A stretch of DNA of 20,104 nucleotides from DSUN01 sp035527715 (GTDB lineage: Bacteria; Planctomycetota; PUPC01; DSUN01). Each line of letters begins with the position of its first letter. The stretch's first letter is position 1. Positions 7,396-14,233 of the stretch are shown in pieces. The notes beneath the pieces are model-generated. The model saw only the letters and a list, made by a program, of their open reading frames with translations, made no database searches and had not been told where the DNA came from. The translations under genes and the position numbers were made by a program. The stretch covers positions 1-20,104 of the forward strand of contig DATKZY010000263.1 of the NCBI GenBank assembly GCA_035527715.1, given 5' to 3'.

Positions 7396-8466
7396 ATGAA
7401 CGTTGATCAGCTCTGGCATTCGTCCGACCCACAGGTGTGGAAACAGGAGCTTGAGCGGTACTGGGATTTCGTGAAACCCCGGAATGTCGAACTGGAGGAG
7501 AGCCTTGAGGCCCTGGACTTGGGGCGGCTCCGCAGCATGGATGGACAGGGGTGGTACGACTTCCTCCACGACGAGTACTTCCCCTGGAAGTTCACGGTTC
7601 AGTATATCTGTACTTGCAATAGGCGCTACCTCAGAGAGCACGTAGAGAAGAATGGTCTGGACGAACTCGACCAAACCCGGCGACGCCTCCTGGGCCTCGA
7701 CCTTCATGAGGCCCGCAAATGTCTGGATACCGCGATGAGCATTCCTGGCTTGGCTGTGGCCGGGGCGTCGGGCCTTCTCGCCCTCATGTACCCACATGCT
7801 TTTGGCACCGTGGACCAGTTTGTTGTGAGGGCGTTGAGGGAGGTCAGCGGCCTACCCGAAGAGCCGGCATTGGACCGCATGGCCCCCAAGGGCCTGACAC
7901 CCAGCAATGGGGTCGTGCTGATCGATATCCTCAAGCGGAAGGCGATCGAGAACAATCGCCTGTTCGGTACGACAACGTGGACGCCCCGGAAGATAGACAA
8001 AGTGCTCTGGACGTATGGCAGAACACCCGGTGCTTGCCACTCGGCCTCAACTCCCACTCCAGCGCAGCAGCGCGAGCCCGAGCGACCCGTATCCGGGGCC
8101 TGTTCAGTTGGGTCTGCGGCGCGGTCAATGGTACCGGCAACGATCCGAGGACAGAGTCAGGTCTATGCAGACGGGACGGAGCGGCTTGAGGTATGGGTTT
8201 ACAGACCCGCCGCCACCCATCTGCCCGCCAAGGTCGGCGCACGTGTGCCGATCTCCCTGTGCGTCGGGGGCAAATGGTACGATGCGGGAATGGGGTCAAC
8301 AGCCGAGACAGCCAAGAACCCCTATGTCTGGCTCTGCGGTGACGTCATCGATTCAGCAGGCCGAAAGACGAGCCTCGCGCGCGTTCTGCGATCTTCAGGA
8401 TTCGTCAAGAACCAAAAGGTCGTACTCGATGTGGAAGGGAATCGCATCAGCGTGAAGCCCGTGTGA
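7396..8466 (+). CDS. Uncharacterised two-part protein
   Basis: The protein has 356 residues; the ATG at 7396 is preceded by AGGAAAGG. I do not recognise the family with confidence. Residues 1-209 are mostly helical and contain SIPGLAVAGASGLLALMYPHAFGTVD and a VLWTYGR end. That style (helix, then ALL-x-x-x-x-P-x-x-F-x-x-x-D-x-x-V-x-R-AL) recalls helix-hairpin-helix proteins of the DNA-glycosylase type, but the match is by eye only. Residues 210-240 are a Ser/Pro/Ala-rich linker. Residues 240-356 form a mainly beta segment with GGKWYDAGMG and KNPYVWLCGDV. Codon use is less GC-biased than in the flanking carbohydrate genes. It begins 16 bases after the DUF4838 stop and precedes hicBA, so it may be accessory or defence-related cargo. 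Confidence 0.65.
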   Translation: MNVDQLWHSSDPQVWKQELERYWDFVKPRNVELEESLEALDLGRLRSMDGQGWYDFLHDEYFPWKFTVQYICTCNRRYLREHVEKNGLDELDQTRRRLLGLDLHEARKCLDTAMSIPGLAVAGASGLLALMYPHAFGTVDQFVVRALREVSGLPEEPALDRMAPKGLTPSNGVVLIDILKRKAIENNRLFGTTTWTPRKIDKVLWTYGRTPGACHSASTPTPAQQREPERPVSGACSVGSAARSMVPATIRGQSQVYADGTERLEVWVYRPAATHLPAKVGARVPISLCVGGKWYDAGMGSTAETAKNPYVWLCGDVIDSAGRKTSLARVLRSSGFVKNQKVVLDVEGNRISVKPV

Positions 8467-8504
8467 GTGCCACGGTGCCGTGCGTCGCCCACCGGGCGCG
8501 CCAC

Positions 8505-8532
8505 TTGCAATCCACGTGCAGCAAGCTATACT
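8505..8532 (+). promoter_or_regulatory. Promoter of the hicBA operon
   Basis: TTGCAA at 8505-8510 and TATACT at 8527-8532 are 16 bases apart. GAGGGGAGCAGGAG follows, before the ATG at 8560. The layout matches the promoter candidate at 2075-2102. Confidence 0.65.
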
Positions 8533-8559
8533 GCTAAGAGGGGAGCAGGAGAGCCAAAG

Positions 8560-8763
8560 ATGAGGTGGCGAATCGTCGTTGAGCAGGACACGGAGACGGG
8601 TGACTGGGCCGTGTGGTGCCCGGAGTTGCCCGGCTGCGCCTCGTGCGGCGAGACCGAGGAAGAGGCCCTTGAGAATATCAAGGAAGCCATCGCCCTTTAC
8701 CTCGAGCCGAGCGAGGTGGACCTCAGCCCCGGCGCGAAGGTGGTTGAGGTGGCCGTGGGATGA
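8560..8763 (+). CDS. hicB: HicB-family antitoxin, short form
   Basis: The protein has 67 residues with the HicB RNase-H-like fold pattern: RWRIVVEQD, then DWAVWCPELPGCASCGETEEEALENIKEAI. It neutralises the HicA toxin. No C-terminal DNA-binding domain is present, so autoregulation must come from another protein or from the complex. An in-frame GTG at 8467 lies upstream of the promoter and is rejected as start. The stop overlaps the hicA start (ATGA), showing coupling. A separate ribbon-helix-helix gene follows at 9032. Confidence 0.9.
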   Translation: MRWRIVVEQDTETGDWAVWCPELPGCASCGETEEEALENIKEAIALYLEPSEVDLSPGAKVVEVAVG

Positions 8764-8981
8764 GCCCCAAAGTCCGTCGAATGACAGCGCTAGAAGTCGA
8801 GCGTCTGCTCGTCGGCCACGGGTTCGAATTCCTCATCCAGCGTGGCAGCCACCGCAAGTGGCGACACCCGAAGACGGGTCTCCAGGTCGTGGTTCCCTAT
8901 CACAAGGGCCGCCCCATCCCCATCGGGACCCTCCTCCACATCCTCAAAGGCGCGGAGATTCCGCGGGAGGAATGGAGTTGA
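8760..8981 (+). CDS. hicA: HicA-family mRNA interferase toxin
   Basis: The protein has 73 residues, typical of HicA. It has the dsRBD-like pattern with the catalytic histidine H31 in the RGSHRKWRHP motif, followed by the VVVPYHKGRPIPIGTLLHILK strand-helix. Family members cut mRNA independently of ribosomes and are blocked by HicB. The start overlaps the hicB stop by four bases. The order here is antitoxin first, one of the two known arrangements. The catalytic residue is present, so the toxin appears intact. Confidence 0.92.
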   Translation: MSPKVRRMTALEVERLLVGHGFEFLIQRGSHRKWRHPKTGLQVVVPYHKGRPIPIGTLLHILKGAEIPREEWS

Positions 8982-9031
8982 CGTACGGTGGTCGCCGGTG
9001 CCCGCCACCTTGACGCGCGCGGGAGAAGGCC

Positions 9032-9271
9032 GTGAAGGCAATCCAGGTAAGGCTCCCTGATTCCATTCACCACAGGCTCAGGAAGCTTGCCGCGCAGGAG
9101 GGGGTCTCCCTCAACCAGTTCATCGTCACCTCGGTCTCGAACGAGATTGTGCGGCAGGAGACGAGCGACTTCTTCGCCGCCGCTGCCGCGAAGTTCGACC
9201 CGGCCGCGTTCGCCGAGGCACTTGGCGCCGTGCCCGACGCTCCCGTGACCAAGACCGACCGCATGCCATAG
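9032..9271 (+). CDS. Ribbon-helix-helix protein (HicB/Arc-type DNA-binding)
   Basis: The protein has 79 residues; the GTG at 9032 is preceded by GGGAGAAGG. Residues 1-45 form a ribbon-helix-helix: strand AIQVRLPD, then helices HHRLRKLAAQEG and SLNQFIVTSVSNEIV. The tail (AAFAEALGAVPDAPV...D) matches free-standing RHH proteins annotated as HicB-type antitoxins. Such proteins bind DNA as dimers and repress operons. It lies 50 bases after hicA, with no partner toxin of its own visible. It may supply the DNA-binding function that the short HicB lacks, or it may be an orphan antitoxin. Confidence 0.82.
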   Translation: MKAIQVRLPDSIHHRLRKLAAQEGVSLNQFIVTSVSNEIVRQETSDFFAAAAAKFDPAAFAEALGAVPDAPVTKTDRMP

Positions 9272-9314
9272 GCCCCCGGGCACAGCGACTGCCGATGGGC
9301 GCTCGAGTAGCCCC

Positions 9315-9359
9315 GAGTTGGCATTGTGAACGAATCAGGTGTCCGGCCCCGTCCGGCCG
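9315..9359 (+). repeat. Dispersed 45-bp repeat, half copy
   Basis: It starts GAGTTGGCATTGTG and ends in TCCGGCC-(C/T)-CGTCCGGCCG. It matches 12094-12138 in the same orientation over its whole length with no gaps. It lies between the convergent RHH and NHL-repeat genes. The left arm present in the other copies is missing here. Confidence 0.75.
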
Positions 9360-9431
9360 CACGCCCCCCCGCGGCGGCTGGAGCGCGAGGTCGTGCGCAG
9401 GAGGATCGGACGAGATCGGGGACCTGCCGCC

Positions 9432-11927
9432 TCATGGCTGGAGCGCGATCTCGCGCCTCTCGGCGTGCTCCAGGGTGCAGCGAAGGACGCGGTGCGAGTA
9501 CATGTCGGCGATCAGCAGCCAGTCCTTCCAGACGGCGATGCCGAAGGGCCTCGCCAGAGGAATCTCGGGGCTGCGGACCACCCTGGTGCCGGGCACCATC
9601 TCGTCGCCGCCGCCCCCGCGGCAGTCGGCATTGCCGTAGGCGCCGATGCGGAACATCAGGTTCCCCGCGGCGTCCACCGCGGCGACGTTGTACAGCGCGG
9701 GGTCGGGAATCCACACGCGGTCGTCGGCGTCCACGCAGAGCTGTGCGGCGGGGCACTCGCCGGCGCAGGTGTAGGAGCTGACGCCTGAAAGCCCCTGGTA
9801 AGCCCATAGTTGGCCCTGGCCGTCGCGGACGCCGCCCTCGGGGGCGAACTTGAGGAGGCGGTTGTAGAGGGTGAAGCGCTGGTTGTCGAGCTTCGCGGCG
9901 CGGCGCTTGTGGGCGCCGTGGCACAGGCCGCTCTCGACGACGTAGAGGCTGCCGTCGCGCGCGAGCTTCACGTCGTTCACGCCCTGGAGGCGCACGAGGC
10001 CGCTCTTCTTCAGCGTGCCGTCGGGGCCGTAGACGTCCACGCGGCTGTAGTTGTGCTCGTCGCCCTTGACGTCCACGCTGCCGAAGACGCTGCCGAGCGT
10101 CTTCGCCCGCTCGGGCGGGATGGTGGCCGTGACCGCGACGTAGAGGTCGCCGTTCGGGGCGAGGCAGAGGCCCTTCGGCTCCTTCACGCCTTCCAGCTCG
10201 ATCGCGTCCCTGTCGCCGAACTTCAGGCGTTTGCCCTCGGGCGAGAGCTTCCATATCTCGTGCTTCTTGTGGCCGAGGGTGACAGCAACAAGCCAGTTGC
10301 CCTCGGCGTCGGGGGCCGAGTAGCCGTGGCCGCCGGTGTTGTACCAGGCGAGGCGCTGGAAGGCGCGGCCCTCGATGTCGCTCGCAACGTAGTTCGACGC
10401 GGCATCGGCGAGGAGCAGCCTGCCGTCGCCGCCGACGCTCATCAGACGCGGGAAGGCGAGGGTCTTGCCGGCCAGCCCCTCGATGGTCTTCGCCTCCAGC
10501 CTGTCGCCCAGGTCCTGCACGCGCACCAGCGTGTCGTAGCCGACGATGGTCCAGACGAGACCGCCCTCGCCGTCCGCCGCGATCCGCTTGGCGTTGCGGG
10601 GCAAGGCGATTTCGGCCACGGCTTTCGGCGTCTCCGCGAACGCCAGCTTCACCAGCCGACGCTCTTTCTCGACGGGCAGGTTGAGGTAGACGGCGCCGGA
10701 CTTCAGGTTCGCCGCCATCGCGATCTCGCCGGCGTTGATCTTCTGCTCGCCGCCGGCAAGGGCGATGCGGTCGAAGCTCGCCAGGAGCAGGCCGTCCTTG
10801 CGGCAGACCTGGATGCAGCTTTCCCTGGGCTTGGCGAGCCAGATGCGGCCCTCCTTGTCCACGGCCAGCGCCCAGAGGGGGTCCCACACGCCGACCTTTC
10901 CGAGCTTCGGCTCGCCGAGGAGATACGTCGGCGCGTCGAGCTTCTGCGTGCCGCGGTAGGCGAACGAGTGGACGGGCTGAAGCGTCGTGCTGTCGAGGTG
11001 TGCGACGATGCCGTAGCCCTTGTCGGAGAGGTAAAGGCTGCCGTCGGGGCCGAGGGCGAGGTCCCAGAGCTTGGCGTAGGAGCCCTTGTCGAGCCAGGGG
11101 AAGGTGCCCTGGACGCTTTCGGGCAGGCCGTTGGGGGCGATGGCGAGGAGGCAGGTCTTGCTCGTCACGTGGGCGTCGGTGAGGACGACGCGGCCGTCGG
11201 GGGCCACGGCCATCGCGTTGGTGCGGACGCCGTACCAGTAGAAGGCACTGTGGCTCACGGAGCGGGGCACGGTGCGCCCCGCCCAGTCGGTCGCGCCCCA
11301 CGCCGCCACGTCGGCCGGCCAGATGGTCATCGTGCTGGCGAAGAACGGCTCGAGCGTCTCCTTCGGCTTGTCGAGGCTCAGCGGCCAGAGGCAGCGGACG
11401 AAGCGCCCCTCGCGGTCGAAGACCCGCAGCGTCGAGTAGTGGACGCCGTACTGCTCGACGACGTGCAGCTCGCCCCTCGGCCCGACCGCGATGGCCCCCG
11501 GGAACGCCCAGTTCGGCGAGCCCAGCACCCCGAAGCCGTCGGGGTTCCACAGGATGAACTTGTCGAACTTCGCCCGCGTGCCGACGCCGACCACGATCCT
11601 GCACGTGCCGGCGGGCACAGGCTTGCCGCCGTCGTCGAGGCCGTCCCAGGCGATCTTTTGGGCAAGCGAGTGGGGGGCGAAGGGCGTTGCCGCCCGCTCC
11701 AGCCCCACCATGCCGCAGGCGAGATGGCGCACGACACGATCGGCGGCGTCGAGCGCGCGGATGGTGACATCGGCGGGCCTCGACAGCGCGAAGGCGATCT
11801 CGCGGCCCCGCGCCGTCTCCCGGAGCGTCGGGGCCTCCTGGAACGCGCTCTGCTCCTGTGCCGCGGCGGCTGCCGGCCCCGCAAGGGCGCACGCCGTCAA
11901 GGCAAGGACCACGCGGACCTGGGCCAT
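9432..11927 (-). CDS. Secreted NHL-repeat beta-propeller protein
   Basis: The protein has 831 residues and a signal peptide at about 1-23 (VVLALTACALAGPAAAAAQ). About 35-115 resembles a FlgD-type Ig-like domain (PADVTIRALDAADRVVRHL to WDGLDDGGKPVPAG). The rest is a run of NHL-type blades, each with a D-x-x-G-x-x-(Y/W/L) turn, such as GPRGELHVVEQYGVH, GPDGSLYLSDKGYG, DKEGRIWLAK, APNGDLYVAV and DADDRVWIPD. NHL propellers bind proteins or glycans or act as hydrolases or lyases; no catalytic set can be assigned. It has its own promoter at 11967-11994 and is separated from the upstream fusion gene by palindromic repeats. It probably acts outside the cytoplasm. The family is clear but its role is not. 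Confidence 0.88.
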   Translation of the reverse strand: MAQVRVVLALTACALAGPAAAAAQEQSAFQEAPTLRETARGREIAFALSRPADVTIRALDAADRVVRHLACGMVGLERAATPFAPHSLAQKIAWDGLDDGGKPVPAGTCRIVVGVGTRAKFDKFILWNPDGFGVLGSPNWAFPGAIAVGPRGELHVVEQYGVHYSTLRVFDREGRFVRCLWPLSLDKPKETLEPFFASTMTIWPADVAAWGATDWAGRTVPRSVSHSAFYWYGVRTNAMAVAPDGRVVLTDAHVTSKTCLLAIAPNGLPESVQGTFPWLDKGSYAKLWDLALGPDGSLYLSDKGYGIVAHLDSTTLQPVHSFAYRGTQKLDAPTYLLGEPKLGKVGVWDPLWALAVDKEGRIWLAKPRESCIQVCRKDGLLLASFDRIALAGGEQKINAGEIAMAANLKSGAVYLNLPVEKERRLVKLAFAETPKAVAEIALPRNAKRIAADGEGGLVWTIVGYDTLVRVQDLGDRLEAKTIEGLAGKTLAFPRLMSVGGDGRLLLADAASNYVASDIEGRAFQRLAWYNTGGHGYSAPDAEGNWLVAVTLGHKKHEIWKLSPEGKRLKFGDRDAIELEGVKEPKGLCLAPNGDLYVAVTATIPPERAKTLGSVFGSVDVKGDEHNYSRVDVYGPDGTLKKSGLVRLQGVNDVKLARDGSLYVVESGLCHGAHKRRAAKLDNQRFTLYNRLLKFAPEGGVRDGQGQLWAYQGLSGVSSYTCAGECPAAQLCVDADDRVWIPDPALYNVAAVDAAGNLMFRIGAYGNADCRGGGGDEMVPGTRVVRSPEIPLARPFGIAVWKDWLLIADMYSHRVLRCTLEHAERREIALQP

Positions 11928-11966
11928 TCCTGCGCCCTCGACTGCCTGGCCTGCTCCCCTCGATGC

Positions 11967-11994
11967 AGGATAGCCCCCGACGCCGCGCTGTCAA
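11967..11994 (-). promoter_or_regulatory. Promoter of the NHL-repeat gene
   Basis: On the minus strand, TTGACA (11989-11994) and TATCCT (11967-11972) are 16 bases apart. The expected start lies about 33 bases before the ATG at 11927. Confidence 0.7.
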
Positions 11995-12062
11995 GCGCGT
12001 TTGCGTCCGGGCAGGCCCCTGTCGAGACGCCCTGCTTCCAAGGCTGGGGCGGCCCACGGGGT

Positions 12063-12138
12063 TTCTCAGAATGCCAAGCCCCTCGCGCGGAAGGAGTTGG
12101 CATTGTGTGAGGATCGGCTATCCGGCCTCGTCCGGCCG
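12063..12138. repeat. Palindromic repeat, full copy with 45-bp right half
   Basis: A left arm TTCTCAGAATGCCAA (12063-12077) faces a right arm beginning GGAGTTGGCATTGTG (12093-12107). ATGCCAA and TTGGCAT are exact complements. The right half, 12094-12138, is the second copy of the repeat at 9315-9359. CCGGCC/GGCCGG near 12122-12139 forms a further small hairpin. Confidence 0.75.
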
Positions 12139-12142
12139 GGAG

Positions 12143-12188
12143 TTCTCAGAATGCCAACCCCTGAGAGAGGGAGTTGGCACTCTGAGAA
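12143..12188. repeat. Long hairpin between the sialidase-fusion and NHL genes
   Basis: The arms TTCTCAGAATGCCAACCCC (12143-12161) and 12170-12188 pair at 17 of 19 positions around an eight-base loop. The arms belong to the same family as 12063-12138. The hairpin lies 35 bases after the stop of the upstream gene, so it could end or protect that transcript. The 11928-12222 gap holds this repeat block and the NHL promoter, and nothing else I can support. Confidence 0.8.
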
Positions 12189-12222
12189 TGGAGGGCGCCA
12201 GGGGGGCGCCGTCCGGGGACCC

Positions 12223-14190
12223 TCACTGGCCCGTGGCCTGGTTGACGACGACGCGGAGGCGGGCGCGGGGGGAGGTGCAGCGGGCGGCCAACACGTCGGC
12301 CTCGGCGAACGTGGCCATGAGGATTTGCTTCGCGCCGGTGCGAGAGTAGTCGTAGATGACATACACCGTGCCGTCGGGGGCCTGGACGCCGTCGGGGTAG
12401 GAGACGCCCTGGCGCTCGTCGAGCATCAGGCCGCCGAGCCAGGTGCGGCCGTCGTCGTCCGAGAGCCGCGCGACGAGGTGGGAACGCGTCCGCCCGTCGG
12501 GCGGGTTGTGGGTGACGAGCACGAGGCGGCCCGAGGCGAGGCGTCGGATGAAAAAGCGCGAGTTCACGTGCGGGATGCCCGAGGGGCGGCCGGGGCTCCA
12601 CGTCCGCCCGCGGTCGGCTGAGACGCTCTCCCCGATGCCGTAGCTGGTGCGCACGAGGCACCAGAGCGAGCGGTCGCGGCGCTCGATGAACATGTGCTCG
12701 TCGAAGGCGCGCTTGGGCACCTGCGCCCCGCCGAGACGGGTCCAGGTGGCGCCGCGATCGGTCGAGCAGACGGCGTTGGCGCCCACCTCGTTGCCGAGGT
12801 CGTGGCCCGACTTCGGGTCCTGGACTCGCGGCTTGTGACTCCACACGGCGGCGGGGAGGAGCCATTCGCCCGTCGAGAGCACCGTCGGCTTGTTCATCAT
12901 GATGCCGTTGCACAGGCGACGCGGCGGCGACCACGCTGGCTCCTCGGCGTCGGAGTTCGACGTCACGACGCACCACACGCCGGCCCGCCCGTCCCACCAG
13001 CTAACGCCTTGCGCCCAGAAGAGCCAGAGGCGGCCGTCGGGGTCGTGCCAGAGGCAGGGGTCGAAGGCGCGCACCTGGCCCGGCGGGTCAATCACCAGCT
13101 TCGGGCCCGACCACGAGGCGCCATCGTCGGCGCTCGTGACGAGGGTCACGAAGTTCTCCGGCCCCTCGTTGGCCCCGCCGCTGTACCACAAGGCCCAGAG
13201 CCGGCCGTTCGCCGCGCGCTCGATGCCCGGGATGCCCTGGAAGCGGCGGACGCCGTCCGCATATTCCGCCCCTGGCCGCGTGTTCACCCGTGGCGGCTGG
13301 AGTGCCAGGTCATAGGTCTTCAATGCCTCGGTGTCGCCGATCTTCTCGAGCATCGCCTTCAGGCCGTCGAGGTTCTGCTGGAGGGCCAGCTCGGCGTCCA
13401 CCTCGGCCCGGTGGCCGAGGATGCCGATGGGGCCGCGGTAGCCGGACTTCTGGATCGTGCGGAGAATCTCCGCATCGTCGCTGCCTTGGCCGAAGGGCAG
13501 AATCTTCGTCCCCTCCTTCATCCCGTTGATGTTCAGGCACCAGAGATACGGCTTCATCTTCTCCAGCAGCGCGGGGAAGTCCTTCATCCGATGGTGCGCG
13601 TGGTGGAGGTTGAAGCAGATGCCGACGTTGGTGACGCCGCGGGCCTTGAGCAGCTCGATGACCTCGATCTGGTTCTCGGGCTCGCCCTGCCAGCCGCCGT
13701 GGTTGTAGAGGCACACGGAGCAGCCGATTTCCTTCGCCTTCCTCGCGATGCCCTCGATGCCGCGGGCTGCGGCCTCGACTTTCTCCTTCTGGTCGTTGCC
13801 TGCGTTGCCCATCATCACCCAGAACTGCGTCGTGATGCCGTGGCGCTTCATCAGGTCGAGCGCCTTGTCGTTCACGCCCCAGAAGCCGACGAGCTCGATG
13901 CCGTGCTTCTTGTAGAGCGCCATCTCCTCGTCCCAGGTGGGCACGTGCTTGTCGCGCCAGTCGTAGGCGACGCGGCCGATGCCCAGCTTCACGAGCATCT
14001 CGACGCGCTCCTTCGGCCCGCGGTTCTTCGCGTCGAACGGCACGATGCACCAGGCCAGGAGGTTCGGCTTGGCGAAGAGGCTGCCGCCCTTCACCGCCGG
14101 CGGGCCGCCGGGCTCGCCCGCGTCCGCCGCATGGGCCGCCAGGCCCAGGGCGACGATGGCCGCCAATGCCAGAGCCATGTTCCCCGTCAT
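12223..14190 (-). CDS. Secreted fusion: xylose-isomerase-like TIM barrel plus BNR sialidase
   Basis: The protein has 655 residues. The ATG at 14190 follows GGAAAGGAGAG and starts a signal peptide (about 1-24). Residues 40-290 are a sugar isomerase/epimerase-type (AP endonuclease 2-like) TIM barrel with likely metal or substrate sites around E99, N163-H164, N194 and H196-H197 (GICFNLHHAHH), and H260 in GHRAE. At LALQPPRVNTRPG (295-307) a sialidase-type propeller begins. Four canonical Asp boxes (S-x-D-x-G-x-x-W) lie at 353-360, 476-483, 524-531 and 577-584, and RAFDPCLWHDPDGRLWLFWAQ is characteristic of this family. The two families are usually separate proteins. The frame is continuous with no stop, so the fusion looks real. 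It is third in the minus-strand operon, 43 bases after the GH42-like gene. Substrate is unknown; sialidase-fold proteins may act on other glycans. Confidence 0.88.
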   Translation of the reverse strand: MTGNMALALAAIVALGLAAHAADAGEPGGPPAVKGGSLFAKPNLLAWCIVPFDAKNRGPKERVEMLVKLGIGRVAYDWRDKHVPTWDEEMALYKKHGIELVGFWGVNDKALDLMKRHGITTQFWVMMGNAGNDQKEKVEAAARGIEGIARKAKEIGCSVCLYNHGGWQGEPENQIEVIELLKARGVTNVGICFNLHHAHHRMKDFPALLEKMKPYLWCLNINGMKEGTKILPFGQGSDDAEILRTIQKSGYRGPIGILGHRAEVDAELALQQNLDGLKAMLEKIGDTEALKTYDLALQPPRVNTRPGAEYADGVRRFQGIPGIERAANGRLWALWYSGGANEGPENFVTLVTSADDGASWSGPKLVIDPPGQVRAFDPCLWHDPDGRLWLFWAQGVSWWDGRAGVWCVVTSNSDAEEPAWSPPRRLCNGIMMNKPTVLSTGEWLLPAAVWSHKPRVQDPKSGHDLGNEVGANAVCSTDRGATWTRLGGAQVPKRAFDEHMFIERRDRSLWCLVRTSYGIGESVSADRGRTWSPGRPSGIPHVNSRFFIRRLASGRLVLVTHNPPDGRTRSHLVARLSDDDGRTWLGGLMLDERQGVSYPDGVQAPDGTVYVIYDYSRTGAKQILMATFAEADVLAARCTSPRARLRVVVNQATGQ

Positions 14191-14233
14191 AGGACGGCTC
14201 TCCTTTCCTTCCCGTCGCAGGCCCCGCACGGGC

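Noticed and set aside
4737..7397. A long minus-strand open frame (about 886 codons) opposite the DUF4838 gene
   Set aside because: Its translation is low-complexity Val/Gly/Glu/Arg/Leu with no motifs, while the plus strand encodes a signal peptide and recognisable domains. High GC3 suppresses stops on the opposite strand.
9376..9448. GGCTGGAGCGCGA repeated 60 bases apart at the end of the NHL gene
   Set aside because: Only about 20 bases match and one copy encodes the protein's last residues. It may be chance in GC-rich DNA or a small duplication; there is not enough to call an element.
9810..12110. A 766-codon plus-strand open frame opposite the NHL-repeat gene
   Set aside because: It is rich in Ala/Val/Glu/Arg with no domain pattern, and it runs through the NHL promoter and the palindromic repeats. 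It is an antisense shadow.
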